Positions 11,270 to 22,960 of a stretch of DNA of 64,000 nucleotides are shown here, piece after piece. Where the stretch lies: the NCBI GenBank assembly GCA_002794775.1, contig NBAY01000025.1, forward strand, positions 310,001 to 374,000, in the 5' to 3' direction. The translations under genes were made by a program, and so were the position numbers. How positions within the stretch are numbered: position 1 is the stretch's first letter; every line of letters begins with the position of its first letter. The notes below the pieces were generated by a model that searched no databases, was not told where the DNA came from, and saw only the letters and a list, made by a program, of their open reading frames with translations. Origin of the DNA: Porodaedalea pini. Its lineage: Eukaryota > Basidiomycota > Agaricomycetes > Hymenochaetales > Hymenochaetaceae.

Positions 11270-12267
11270 TGTGGAGATCCCGATGCCGCTGGCCTCGGAA
11301 TCGGCTCTATTAGGTTCGACTCGACTCAGGACAGTCTTACAAGTATCCCCGACGCATTTCAGGACAGTTTCAGTGTTTGGCAGTATTAACTCGACGCATA
11401 CAGCTTGGTTCTGCACCGGTGAGCCACCAAAGTCCATTTTGGGTCACATCTGGTATTGTTCCGAGCCTCCCAAAGCTTAATTACTCATGTTCTCGAGTTA
11501 CGGCTCCGAGTTCTGGCTATTTGGTGTTGTTTGGCTAGAGCCTCCGGTCTGTCTTTGTGTCCTTTGTATGCCGCTCAGAGGCTCAACCCTCTGTTGGTTA
11601 TTTAAACACTCATGTAAATGTCTCAAAAAATACAAGTTTAGTTCCCCCGAGTCAGTCCCAGTCTTTAGTTCTCGTCTCCGTTGCCGTTCAGTGTCGTTCC
11701 GTCCGTTCCGTCCGTTCCGTCTCGAGTCCCATTTTCGGCCAAATCTTGCTTTCGCTATATCGCCCTCAGTTCTTATCCGTTTCCCGAGCTCTCTTCAGAT
11801 TCTTAATCTCGTCGAAAATCGCTTTCGAACACTGTCTTTTCTTGCACGATTCCGAGCCCGCGTCATAGAGCTACGAAAATAGCTTTTGGTTCCGGGAGTT
11901 CCGTGCATTCCGCCAGCCGCAACCAGTGCAACTGCTATATCTCCGTCAATTCTGCATCGCGTCTCAAGGTCTTTTCAGATTCAGAATCGTTTCGACGAAT
12001 AGTATCGATTCCTGTCTTCACTGGCGAGTTTCCGAGCCCGGGTTGTCAAGATCGTAGTTGCTCTTTGTTCTCCGACCGCATTTAGGCACGTTTTGCCGGT
12101 CGTCCTTTGTACTCGCGTCCTCGAGTCGACACCTAGCCCCGAGTATTCTATTACACTTCCCCACACTTCCTGACACTATCCCCTCCATCAGACACGTTAG
12201 AGTGAACCCCCAGTGGCCGAACTCAACCAGGTCCGAGTCTGCCAGTAGACCGTACCGTCACCTTTCA
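11270..12267 (+). mobile_element. Solo LTR, 1-kb family, copy 2
   Basis: A 998-bp copy with perfect GCGG flanks (11266-11269 and 12268-12271), inserted in the penultimate MTR4 segment (...SEMLA|RPNSV). It keeps more CpG than copy 1; most differences between the two are CG versus TG or CA. Confidence 0.9.
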
Positions 12268-12311
12268 GCGGCCAAACTCTGTGATTTTCTGCTCATCACT
12301 GTATCTATAGA

Positions 12312-14100
12312 CTTCACATCCTTCTTGCATTGATGTGTTCTCTTGTTAATCTGTCATGTCCTGTTTCTCCCATGTTTTCTTTCAATGTTCATGGCATATA
12401 CTCTTGATTGGCTATTGTACATTGATGAGAAAGCTGCTGCACATTGAAGAAGCATACAAAAGGCGTATAACAATGCCCAATGCCCTGGAAGGAATAGATA
12501 GGGAACATGATAGCCCAAAGATGGAGAAAGGGGAGACTGCACAAAGACTGACTATACAAAAGAGTGGTCATATAAGGAGAGCAGAATGGTTCACAGAGAC
12601 GGAAAGAAAGAAAATCAGAAAAACAAAAGGATTGAATCAATGTTGACATGGCTGGCAGCTATAGTACGCAGGATCATGCTGGTGCTCAGGCACTGCTTGA
12701 GGACCATTCTGTGGGTGGTGCAACAACAGAATCTGTGGTATGTCTGTGGATCCTTGCAAATGGCTAGACTCATGTGGCAGGAAGCCATCATGAGGAGTTG
12801 CATGATCAACATCCATAGGAGTAAGTGTCGTGTGGTTCTGTGCATGACATGAATCATCAAGGATGACAGGTGGCAGAGGTCCAGCTCTGAATGGCAGTGG
12901 TGCATGCATGGCATGTGGTGAAGGAAGCAACAATCCATTTTCATTCACATGGTATCACAATGCAGACTCTTTTGTGGACCATGTGGTTGACTCAAGGGTG
13001 AATCTATATTCTTCCCAAGGGAGACTGCAGTGACTTGATAGTCAAGGAAGGACAACCAAATAGAAACAGAGTGTTCAAATGTTTGAGACAGTGGCTCTAC
13101 CAGTCCAGAGGCTTTGCTAAAGCACTTGAATCCTTCAGAATTGAGCTCCCAACACAGACTCTAACTAGAGTGAAGGAAATCTGAAGCTGAGGTAGGTGCT
13201 GAGGTGTATCAAGCTTTCCTGAGTGATTCAAACATGTGGTTAGGACTTACCAAGCATTCAAACACACTCAAAAATGTGCTTGAAACCCTTCACATGTATT
13301 CCAACACATTTGAACACCTCCTTGGTAGGTAGCAAACATGTGACAAGGTGGAGATAGGCAGGTACAATACCCTTATCAGATGTATCAGGCACTTGAAGCT
13401 TTGGAATACCAATTTTGAGTGTACGTGGCAAATCAAATGCACTGTTTGAGTGATCAAGGAGGCTTGGTAGGACTGAGTTAAGACAACTTGAAAGTATAGA
13501 CAACTTATAAGATTTGAAATGTGTACTGTGGAGTGAACTGGGATCTGTATTCCCTCTGCAGAATGAGTACAAGGACATGCACTATTTATACTATAGGCAA
13601 TGTCAATCCTGACTTAGGGGCATCACAAAAATGTCTAAAATCTTGCATGGGCTTATATGCCCATGGAAGATGTATATTTTCTAAATTATGTACAACCGAA
13701 TACGGTGCAGCTTCGATCTGATACAAAAATACAAGTTGCTGCAAGATTGCCACAAGTCTGATTGACCTTGCCAAGTTAGGTTATACTGATCGTCACTTGC
13801 CAGAAATATACAAGAATGACCAGCCCTGAAGAAAATATAGAAGAGAATATGGTGCAGCTTCAAAATGACATGGGATGATCTTACTTGTAGTTCTTGTCGT
13901 GTCTGGTAGAGTTCTTATATAAGGTCTGCAAGTTGTTATACAAGACTGAAAGTCTACTGGTTCATTATCACATCATTTAGATAATATAACAATAATGTAT
14001 TTCTATTGCATTATTTATTGTACATTTGAATTGTTCAAAATTGTAGGCGCATTGAAATCATAGATAAGAGCAAAAGCATAATAAAGAATCCAGGTTTGAC
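12312..14100. other. Gene-poor stretch after MTR4
   Basis: No recognisable gene. A minus-strand open stretch at 12637-12948 encodes a Pro/His-rich protein of low complexity without a family match. From about 12960 the sequence resembles the start of the LTR at 31404 (tgcagactctt..., then cccaagggagactgcagtgact), so 12960 to about 13600 may be a diverged LTR of a related gypsy family. The remainder is A/T-rich with nothing identified. Confidence 0.4.
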
Positions 14101-14128
14101 GGTGTCCACAGGGGAGGCAAGGCACAGG

Positions 14129-16330
14129 TTATAACTGCAACGAGTCAAGCAGGTCCTCAAACTGGAAGTGCATCGCATACATGTCCATTCGCTCACTGTC
14201 TGGCCCCATCCCATCTATCCCACCACCCATCAAGCCTATGGGACTCATCAACCCCGAGCCAAAGCCCATCCATGGTGGCAGCCCCATGTCCAGTCTGATG
14301 TCAATTTTGCCGAATACATTCTGACTCTGCATCTCCTGGTTCTGACCACGTGAGGAATGTGTAGCAGATTTGTTGCCGTCACACAGCGTCTGCATTGCCC
14401 ATGCTGGCAGGACATAGTCATCCCACTCACCAGCAACTGCCATTCTAGTGACTCAGGCAGCCCATGCAGCACTGCGTGCTAACCCGGCACTTGAAGCTGT
14501 CCGCCTGGCAATTGGCCAGTTGATGAAGAGAATTGACCAGAGAGGAAGAAGATGTGAGGATGAGGAGGAAGGTGTTAGTGAAGAAAGTGGGTCACCTGAG
14601 GAGGTTGAAGGCTTGCTAGGAATGCTAAGCTGCATGAGCATGTGAGGGCGAGGCTTAGCAGTGACAGGCACCTGCTCCTTGTAGACCTGAAACATGGAAT
14701 AACATGCTAAGGTAGGGAAAGTATAAACTTGACCAACCATGATGCAACCCTACTTACCTTATTGGGTGGCACACAGTGTTGAGCTCCATTGCTTCAATAC
14801 AACATCCCAAATGCATCTTTCATTCTCATAGAACTTTAGAGGACATCTGTGGCTACAGATGTATGGATTTATTTTTTCTGAATATTGAGTCTAGGACTTA
14901 CTATTTAAGGAAAAAAGTTGCTTTTGTCAAACACCATAGAATTGCATTTCCAGGCTTCTGGATACAACTCAGTTTTCTGGACTGAATATTTTGCTGCTCC
15001 AAAGAAGGGAATATCTTATGTAATTACATAATTTGTAACATATTTGTCATGTGCCACATTTGGTAAGTTTGTCTGAACCTCAAAAGAATCCCAATGAACT
15101 CTTCTTGATGCTTGTAAATGTATGCAAGAGCCTACAGGAGACAAGCTCAGTGAATTATAGAAGGAATTTTTTAGAAGTTAAAAAGTTGACCTTGAATCCT
15201 TTGTGATTTTTGCCATTAGGGTCCTTCCAAATGGGGTAAATGCAGTGCTTTGGGACCGTGACAGTGATGTGACTTGGTTGGTCAAGTTTATACTTTCCCT
15301 ACCTTATGATGAAGGGCAGAAAAACACACCTGCATCTTACTGCCAGCAGTCAAGAAATCGAGGACCTGCCCTGGCATACCATAGCTCATGGACTGCGGAT
15401 GCGAGTTCGGGAACTGGAAACTGCTCTTTCCACTAAATTCCCCCTCTTTTTGCTGGGCATGGCCATTCATCTGCAACCGCTACTCATCTTTGTTGCCCTC
15501 ATGCATCGCAGGTGAGCCAACCACCAAGCTATTGTTCAAACCAGGCGCCGTCTTGAGCAGCCTCAGGATCTTGATTGTAGGAGGCGCAGGCGGGTAGAGG
15601 TCAGCTGTCATCGTTGGTGGCTGGTGCACCTGGTGCACTCATTGAATGGTGGTTCTGCAGGAGGAATAAACTAGGTGGTCTGGGAACTAGGCTCTGGGCA
15701 GTCTGAGTCTGTGCAGAAAGCGAGTATCTGTGTCCATGCCCATGTCCACTGTGGTGCAAGTGCAAGTAGGAAGATGTGCTGAGCAGGCTGGATTCAAGAG
15801 AGAAGCTCGCAAGAGCATGACGTGTGTCGATCGCAAGGCTTGCTTTTGATCCAGAACCAGATGCACCAGAGAGTGAGGACATTGAGAGGCTCAGTGGGAG
15901 TGAGAGTGTCTGACCTTGACCCTGGCCCTGTGATCCCTCTGATTCGCTCATGTTAAAGTCTACGAGGTCTGCCATCTCGACTTCGCACATGCTGCTGCAC
16001 CCACCGTTCACATAGCCATATGGACCATAGAGAGACCCGTCAGCAGAGAGCAAGTCAAGCCTGCCAAAATCTTCCGAATCAACGGTTGATGCAGTTGAGG
16101 GGGCATTCATGGTGCTGGTGGTACTGGTAGTGGAGCACAAAGAACTGTTGTGGGCACACGTGCCAGAATTGCACACATGGCTGCTCGATTTGGTATGGTC
16201 ACGACGCTCCTTCCCATCCTTCTCCTTCTTCACCTTCCCACCCACCATCAACTCTCTCTTGCCCTTCTTCTCCTTGACAGTGTGTGTGGGCTGATAGACA
16301 TACCAAGCAAGACCATCCCAGTACTTGTAG
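14129..16330 (-). pseudogene. Low-complexity multi-exon gene, possibly an HMG-box regulator
   Basis: Coding-like sequence on the minus strand in several exons. The 5' part at 16330-15601 reads YQPTHTVKEKKGKREL then a Ser/Gly/Gln/His-rich region (SGHGHGHRYSL). It is followed by PPAPPTIKILRLLKTAPG (about 15590-15535), NGHAQQKEGEFSG to TAGSKMQ (about 15463-15323), an intron that contains MITE copy 2, then VYKEQVPVTAKPRPHML (from about 14686). After a TGA at about 14456-14458 it continues as VTRMAVAGEWDDY to the stop at 14129. The YQPTHxxKEKK stretch resembles sequence after an HMG box, but no complete box is visible. Two in-frame TGAs (about 15600 and 14457) and the unclear 5' exon suggest decay. 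Confidence 0.4.
14710..15304 (-). mobile_element. MITE copy 2 (595 bp) in an intron
   Basis: Same length and TIRs as 7532-8126 but in opposite orientation, flanked by TA (14708-14709 and 15305-15306). It lies between a plausible donor (GTGTGT, about 15322) and acceptor (TTTCAG, about 14687) of the minus-strand gene, so it probably does not interrupt coding sequence. Differences from copy 1 are few and look like transitions. Confidence 0.9.
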
Positions 16331-16561
16331 ACTAGAGGCCAGTTAGACGAACTTTCTGTATACAGGGGCTACTTACCAATTTGAGTGGCATGAGCTTATC
16401 TGAGCTCTGTTTCTAGCTACATTTTGACTAATGTGCTCATTATATCCCAAAGACTATGTGGCCTTACTTTTGATGTGCTTGACAGATTTGTGACTGAGGG
16501 AGAGGCAGGCGATGGTGGTGGGAGAAAGCAAAGTGCAACGATGCATCAAGCACGTCTTGAT

Positions 16562-16609
16562 GCATTTTCTAAGTCCGCATTTTCTAAGTCCGCTAAGTCT
16601 GCTAAGTGG
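16562..16609. repeat. Short tandem repeat
   Basis: GCATTTTCTAAGTCC occurs twice in tandem, followed by shorter GCTAAGTCT/GCTAAGTGG units. It lies between the divergent minus-strand gene and the cyclin remnant. Confidence 0.7.
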
Positions 16610-16615
16610 TGAACC

Positions 16616-18590
16616 TTGTCTGGCGCTTGTGTCCTCATTCTCTCATCATCAGCATCCCAACCCTCAAGAATCCACTTATTTAATCAAACAGCTGCATCTG
16701 TGTACACCGTATCTCCTGTTAGTACTGCCTTTACCTTCTCCCAATCCCTGCACTCACTCTCAGTGCTGCAGCAAGCAGTGCCTCAACCATTGAAACAACC
16801 TCAAATCCCAAAGACGCACCTGGCAAAAGCAAACTATGTGGCATCCCTGGTCAGTGAGTCAAGCATTCCCATTGTTGGTAACTTTTTGAGACATGCACGC
16901 AAAGTCAATAGATAGATTAGTTTTGTCCTATTTCCCTAACTGACATGCTCAATTCTAGATCACGCTGTGAAAAGCCTGACCAACATTCGACACTCCAAGA
17001 GCATCCTGGTTGTCTTTTCGACTCAGAAAGATATCATGGTGGTGACAAAATACTCGCCAGCTCTTTCTTCTCAATGTCAACCACTAAAATGTCAATTGGT
17101 TCAACTTTCCTTGCCCTGTTCACCCATCACACTTTCCTTGCCCCTTCCTCCTACTGCCTCTGACCCACCATGCACTTCAACATTGACATTAGCCATTTTC
17201 CCATCTGCCTTTCTCGCTGAGAATTTTGGCAGCAATGCTGCAACCATCGTGTCTGAGAAGGACCTCATTCCAATCAAAACATTTGTACAGGAGGTCCTCC
17301 ACCATTCATGCACAACATGCAGCATCCTGCAGTCAGTGTTTTGCTACATCAAGGCGGTGTGAGGGAAGGTGCCAGAGGTCATGGAGCAAGAGAGGCTCAG
17401 CACAGGAGTGAGAGGTGAGCTGGAGTTAGATAAGAGGATCATGAAGGAAGACAAGGCATCTGCCTCGTTGAAGGCAAATACCTCTTTGGACATGTCCAAT
17501 CTCTGCAGCCTTCTGACAGAACTGATGTCAATGGACCTGTTCAATGCATCATGTGTGCTGACAGTCCTCCAGATGGACACTTCGCTTCCATTAACTCAGT
17601 AGATGCAGACTCAAAGGCAGTCTAATGACAAGCGTCACAAGATTCTGACAAAACAGCTCATGCAGCTGCTACCTCTTCCCTCGCCATTCCTCTGCCCTTG
17701 CCGTTCCTCTGCCTACGGTGTACGTTCCTTGCTGCACCCATTCTGGCATCAAAATTCTTACAGGATCAATGCTATTCAAATCATTGGACACTGCAAATGT
17801 GCACTCGGCGATGCACTTAGGTGGTGTCTCTGGGTCAGCAAGAGCTCTACGTCACCACAGGAAGAAGAATGCACAGTATGCAATGCACAAAAAGTGAGGG
17901 TACAATCGCATTTGGAGCATCTGTGGTTTCTGCAATGCGCAATATGACACACTTCCCGAGTCCACCCTTGTCAGATGCAGGCACAAGTCCGGAATTTGGC
18001 CACAAGGCAGAGATGGCAAATAGAGCACTTGGATGTGCTGTGATGCTGCCAAATGATGTGGCAATGTGGAGCATGCTTCCCCACTATCAATTCTCAGGAT
18101 TTTTTTTGCACGTCCACCTCTTGCGGTCATTGCATGTCCACCTCTTGCGGTCATTGCAGGGCATCAGTACGCGGTGCTCAGTGCACAGCAAACATTGCTT
18201 TCTTCTGCTTTCACATCACAAATGCCATTGTCTTCTGATCTGATGCCTGTCCTGCTCAAAGAGCCGACACCATGCCTTTTGTACTGGCTGCTCTCACTTG
18301 GTGAATCAATGTTCAAGACACTGAGTGCAGTGTTGTGCAGATACAGTTATAGTTATAGCTACAACAACAGTGCCAATGGCGTGTGGAGTACCGCACAGAG
18401 CATGGACTTGTCCAACTTGGGCTTTAGCATTGGGTTTGAGGCCATTGCAACACTGCCAGACATGCCTGTGGCCATGCGGCTTGCAGGTGTGTCGGCTGAT
18501 GGCGCCCAAGGCAATGCCATGGGCTCCAGCCTGGGTGCAGTGAAGGGCCACCGATTTGGACCCACCGATGACTCAGACCCGGTTGCATGA
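16616..18590 (+). pseudogene. Cyclin (Pho85/PCL-like) remnant
   Basis: Cyclin-box signatures of the fungal PCL type, partners of the Pho85 kinase. VSEKDLIPIKTFVQEVLHHS (about 17250-17310) is followed by a SILQSVFCYIKAV helix, then TGA at 17359-17361 where Arg (CGA) is usual, then GKVPEV. A central Ser/Leu insert (LCSLLTELMSMDLFNASCV) separates this from FLAAPILASKFLQDQCYSN (about 17726-17790) and a CALGDALRWCLWV block (about 17800-17835). The C-terminal part to 18590 is Ser/Ala-rich (YSYSYSYNNSANGVW). Several frame changes make it non-functional. The upstream region from 16616 encodes a Ser/Thr-rich leader whose start was not settled. Confidence 0.6.
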
Positions 18591-18858
18591 TACACGCAGG
18601 TGCTCTCTGTGGGCAGTCTTGAGGACAGGACCACGATCCATGGCATGGGCAGAATTGGGAACAGAAATGGGATTAACAGTTAGGGACAGGTGTCCATGTC
18701 AATGCCCAGCTTCTCGAGTGCTGGTCTTGAGCTTCAGTTTGGACTCGGTGGTTGTGAATAGGCTGTTACTATTGAACCACTTTGGACTTAAACTGAACTG
18801 AACCGAACTTCCTAGAAATATCTGAAATATAAATGGACTATCAGACAATATCACTATG
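18591..18858. other. Intergenic, nothing identified
   Basis: Sequence downstream of the cyclin remnant with no recognisable coding or repeat structure apart from short gaactgaa-type repetition at about 18789-18809. Confidence 0.5.
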
Positions 18859-19321
18859 ATGAATGTATTACAGTTGAGACATTAGACTTCTGAAGGACAT
18901 ACAAGTGACATATAATATGAGAAAAATAAATGTTCATTTCCTGTAAGCATCTATCTAAGCTGTATTTACCTTCTATCCTAATAAATATCTGATATGCAGA
19001 CTGACATGCTGACACCCAATATATAAACTGGTGAAGAGCCTTCTGGCCCCATTGTCAGGCATAATCAGCAGAATAAATACATTACAGCTCAGACATCAGA
19101 CTTTCAGAGGGCATATAATCAGAATACAAAATGATAAAATTATAGTATATTTTTTGTAATTATCTATCTGTCTTGTATATGCCTAGTATTGCACAAAAAC
19201 TCTTGTAATCAACTTGTATTCGACTCAAAGACATTTAGGCACACAACAAACTGACTAACAGACTTTTATTACCTTACAAGGTATACAAGACTATGTAGGC
19301 AATGCAACTTTTTCATGATGG
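18859..19321 (+). repeat. Septin intron 1 / exon 2 fragment, duplicated
   Basis: 19068-19321 matches 58997-59240 nearly base for base (gaataaatacattacagc..., ttaccttacaaggtatacaagacta). At the 61-kb locus this is intron 1 and the start of exon 2 of the septin gene. The copy retains the exon start, reading QCNFFMM where the septin reads RDFFVM. An older, more diverged version of the same stretch occurs at 18859-18980. The match stops at 19321, where LTR sequence begins. Confidence 0.65.
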
Positions 19322-20216
19322 GTGTCTGGGATCAGCAGTTCTTTTAGGGACATGATCGTGTGCTCTGGGAGGTTAGGGGTTGACTGTGGTAAGATCAGTC
19401 CATGTACCAGTACGCATTGGTACACTTCAGTACATGTCAGTACATGACGATATCAAGAACTAAGGTCAGTAACTCTGGTCAGGTCTGCACTTGACCAGTA
19501 CAGAGATGAAATGCATGAGTAATCAACATTGGTATGATGCAATCACTTCAAGCAGTGAGATTTGATTTACAGAACACAAGACAAGAGACGCTTCCAAAAG
19601 ACAAGAGATAGAGGTAAAGATGGAATGACTATGAGATGCATGAGAACTAAGATGAATTACACTCAAGTTACCCTATCTGAGGGAGACTCTGTGGTAGAAC
19701 TGACTTGTCCTCTACCTATGACATGGGGTGCATATTTATACTAAGTCCAAAGATCTATCTACAGTTAATAATTTCCATATGGGCATAATGTGCATATCAG
19801 TTGAAACATAGAGAAGTCGAAAGGAAAAGTTATAGGTCATAGAGGCACACATAGAGAGCATAGAAATCAGAAGAACATAGAAAAAACATAAATCATAAAG
19901 AGGAAAAATGTCTGCATAGTGTCCGACCATACTGGTGCTCCACCAGAACTCAGATTGTCCAATTGGTACATGGCTCCCATCATCGGACTACAGTCCAGTA
20001 TGTGTCTTGGCTGTATGCTCCATGTGACTGCATCCCTGATCATCCAGATAAGATCTCCGGTATGTTCCAGTTTGCTTTTGGAGATCTTGTAACGTGTTGC
20101 TGATGCAATTGTGACCGATTGGGTTCAGTCCGGTACTGATCAGTATGTGTTGGAATCAGTTCTTGAGTGCTTCTGGATTGATTGGCAGTGATGGGACGAT
20201 TGGCATGGCTCTACAG
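19322..20216 (+). mobile_element. LTR remnant, TGTAGATCC family, 5' truncated
   Basis: About 895 bp homologous to 60893-61805 along its length, ending ...GGCTCTACA. The first about 20 bp of the LTR are absent and there is no matching target duplication. Almost every difference from the 61-kb copy is CG to TG or CA; for example the cggtacg units at 60976-61020 appear here as cagtaca/tggtaca. Confidence 0.75.
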
Positions 20217-21014
20217 TGAAATTGGCTCAGGACCAAATTTGAGTGTACATATAGAGGTAGAGGAGTGTGTGCAGTGCATGTTTGAGTCAGAATAGTCATG
20301 TGTTAGGGATGGAATGACTTGAGAACATGATAAACCATGAACTCAAAGGGGAATAATGGTTTGATATCAGCAAAAAGACCATTAAAAACCAAGAAACTTA
20401 TCATGTGTGCTCCAAACAACTCTATTCAAACATCCCCAAATGTCTCCAAGGGCATGATGGTGACAAATGCACATCTTGGGAGTGATAGATGATGATAATA
20501 ATGCTTGAACCACATGGAAAACACAGGGAATGACAGAATCTGGTCATTTGAGCATGATACATTGAGCATTGATGGCCCAAAACCTGTTCAAGCAACCCAT
20601 GCTCAAGTACAATACTTCCCTAGACCCAATTAAGTGATCTGGCTATGTTATGAGTGTTTGAACGAATGAATGTAAAGTGGAGAGGGTAATCAAGTGCATA
20701 TATAGTGGGATATGGGATGAATTTAAAGGAAACAAAGTGTTCAAGTGTGAATAGGGAGTGGTATAAGCATTTGAATGGGTGCATGAAGGCATTCAAGTGT
20801 ATCTCTGAGGTTGCTAAGGGATAAAATGAAAGATTTGAAGGTATACTGATGCTTGAACAGGTGAGTATGACCATTTGAGCACACAAAATGTGAAGTATAA
20901 GATAGAAATCAATGAATCGAAGTGCTTGACTGTGTTAATGGGATTTGTATCTGTATATTATAATAAATAAAGCAGGTGGTATGCTGGGATGGCTGACACC
21001 TAAGTGTGAATCAA
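20217..21014. other. Gene-free A/T-rich stretch
   Basis: No gene recognised. The sequence is poor in CpG and rich in ttgagca/caagtg-type short words, similar in texture to 13000-13600, probably old transposon sequence. Confidence 0.5.
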
Positions 21015-21395
21015 TGTTAGGACCTTATTTTATTTTCCCTTTTACCATTTTCCTTTTATTTCATTTGTTTCCCTTTCATTATATTAAATCATCTTTCCAA
21101 TCCACTCCCATGTTCACATGACTCATGATGATCATGACATAAATGATAAAAAGTTTGATAATATTGTCTCATGGTCATTTGCTTATAAGGTTGAGGAACT
21201 TGCACAAACTCCTTGTTCTGCTTTTCCTCTTACCTCCACGATGACCTAGGTGAGATGCATTTCCCCTGTACCTAGTATATGACAACCTAGCCTGAGTAAG
21301 TGTGTCCCAAGCCCCACTCGAGTTATAGCACATCCCAGACAACAGTCAGCCAAGGCCTGCCCAGTTCGAGCCATCCCCCAAACTCCCACATAACA
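21015..21395 (+). repeat. 5' LTR of decayed chromovirus
   Basis: Begins TGTTAGGACC and ends ...CACATAACA. It is about 90 bp shorter than the 3' LTR and the related solo LTR at 51290-51772, so it has an internal deletion. It contains a TATA-like cttataagg at 21181-21189. Confidence 0.8.
21215..21225 (+). promoter_or_regulatory. Predicted RNA 5' end, complementary to the PBS
   Basis: GTTCTGCTTTT starts about 30 bp downstream of the TATA-like box and is the exact complement of the PBS at 21397-21407. The same 11 bases occur at the matching place in the LTRs at 37035-37508 and 51290-51772. Confidence 0.65.
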
Positions 21396-21396
21396 T

Positions 21397-21407
21397 AAAA
21401 GCAGAAC
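21397..21407 (+). promoter_or_regulatory. Self-priming primer-binding site
   Basis: AAAAGCAGAAC lies one base after the 5' LTR and pairs perfectly with 21215-21225. There is no TGG-initiated tRNA-complementary site here. This matches the Tf1/sushi mechanism, in which the RNA 5' end primes minus-strand synthesis. Confidence 0.65.
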
Positions 21408-21935
21408 CACCCACAGGCTCATCTTCAGCATAAGTTGTTGCTATTGACTCGCCTTCACTCAGCCTAGAGGAGTGATCCCCTTGATGAGCTCTACGTGTAA
21501 ACCACTCAAACAACAAACCCTCGACTCTGCCTAGACATTTTTGGACATTTGTGTATTACATAAGCATCTCAACCAAAACTCTCCAACCCTGGCTCTCAGC
21601 ATCTCCCTTTGGTGGAGGAGCCATCTAACTTGGATGTGGGTAACAAGGCATGTACAGTCATTGACATTGTTGTCAATCATTATCTCTGCCATGTCCTTCT
21701 GTCTCGTTATTAACTTTGCCAACGAACCCATTCAACATTGGCATAATCCCACTTTGAATGGTCAACCCATTCCTGTTCCCCCACCCTCTTAGCCAAGATA
21801 GATCTCACAGAGGAACAGCATCAGACCCTACCTTTGTCTTTCTGATTTGATGAAGAGTGACATATGTACATCACAACCTCAAGGGAAGGCATTGTCTACA
21901 AACTCTGGTGGAGCGATATCCAGAAAGTGTGGTAG

Positions 21936-22960
21936 TTGACAGACCCAGACAACATGACCAGATTTAGGTGGACACCGGCAGTACCTTCATTGCCCGCGGT
22001 ATCAACATTGTCCATCGCTCTCTCTCCAATACCAGGATCATACCATGGAACCTGTAGAGACTCATTGCCCCCAACACCTACTCCAATGTTGATGGGTTTC
22101 ACACAACAACAGCAACAGGAGATTGTGGTGATAGTCACTGCCGCATTCACTCATATCGCGCTGCAAGCTCTAGCCCAAGCACCAGCTCTGGCCCCCTCCA
22201 TCAAGGTCACCCAGCCACATGAATTCTCTGGTGGCGATGACTACCTCAACTTCAAATGCAAGGTCATTCTCTTTGTCTTGGCAAATCCAGGAGGGCTCCC
22301 AACATCGGTGAGCAAGATCTACCTCACCCTCTCATACTTGAAGGGTGGTAACATGTCGACATGGGCACAGAACTATGTCAAGGAGTTCATGATGAATGGT
22401 GCTGTAAACCTGACAGAGACTTGGACAAAATTCCAAGAGCATCTGGACACATCATTCGATGACCTGAACTGCAAGGCAATGACATTGGCAAAGATGTGCA
22501 CGATGGTCCAGAAGGACCTCATGGCTGACGAGTTCTTCCAAAAGTTTGACATTGTACATACAAAGGCAGGAATGACAGACACTGCACACAACTTCGACAT
22601 TTGTGATCGACTACAGAGAGCCCTCAACATTGAGGTAGTCTGAGGAGTTTTATGATTGATGCCTGTTCCAATGACGTATGAAGGCTGGAAGAAGAAGGTG
22701 ATTGAGATTGATCGCATTGAACAATAGGTATGTGATATTCAGTAAGAATGCCAGACCCACCCTTTGCCTCCTCCTCCACGTCAACAGGTGGTGCAGCTGC
22801 CCCCAGCTCATTGTCAGTTTGCTGCTCCTCATGCTAATAGACATGATGTGACCAGTGTGACCTTTGGGGGTGCCAGCCAGCCAATGGATGTCTTGATGAA
22901 TGCAGCTAAACAATGAGGAGCATGTTGGCTCTGTGGCGAACAAGGATACTTCCAAGCACA
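21936..22960 (+). pseudogene. gag: gag of decayed chromovirus
   Basis: An open stretch at 21936-22643 encodes a capsid-like region (FSGGDDYLNFKCKVILFV, WAQNYVKEFM, FFQKFDIVHTKAGMTD), parallel to the gag at 42789-43874. After stops, a zinc knuckle remnant CWLCGEQGYFQAQC is at about 22924-22965; the canonical His of CX2CX4HX4C is Tyr. Confidence 0.8.

Larger units (their letters stand above)
6088..12311 (+). pseudogene. MTR4: MTR4/DOB1 Ski2-like RNA helicase, decayed and interrupted
   Basis: Mtr4 is the DEVH-type helicase of the TRAMP/exosome system in the nucleus. Visible pieces in order: [14 protein letters not shown] (about 6462), Walker A AHTSAGKT (6621-6644), GDVTINPT (about 6833), the helicase box DEIH (7008-7019), [20 protein letters not shown] (about 7147-7206), the beginning of the second RecA domain to 7529, and its continuation from 8129 ([12 protein letters not shown]). 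Then IHPILKEV-type sequence, the arch/KOW region (to about 9300), and exons to 9987, 10994-11269 and 12268-12311. The terminal codons read PNSVIFCSSLYL then TAG, the usual Mtr4 C-terminus. The gene is interrupted by a MITE and two LTRs and carries frameshifts and stops (for example TAG in place of Lys at about 7504). Confidence 0.85.

Noticed and set aside
12949..12975. TGGTATCACA resembling an initiator-Met tRNA primer-binding site
   Set aside because: The match stops after 8 bases and no LTR end or copia coding region is next to it.
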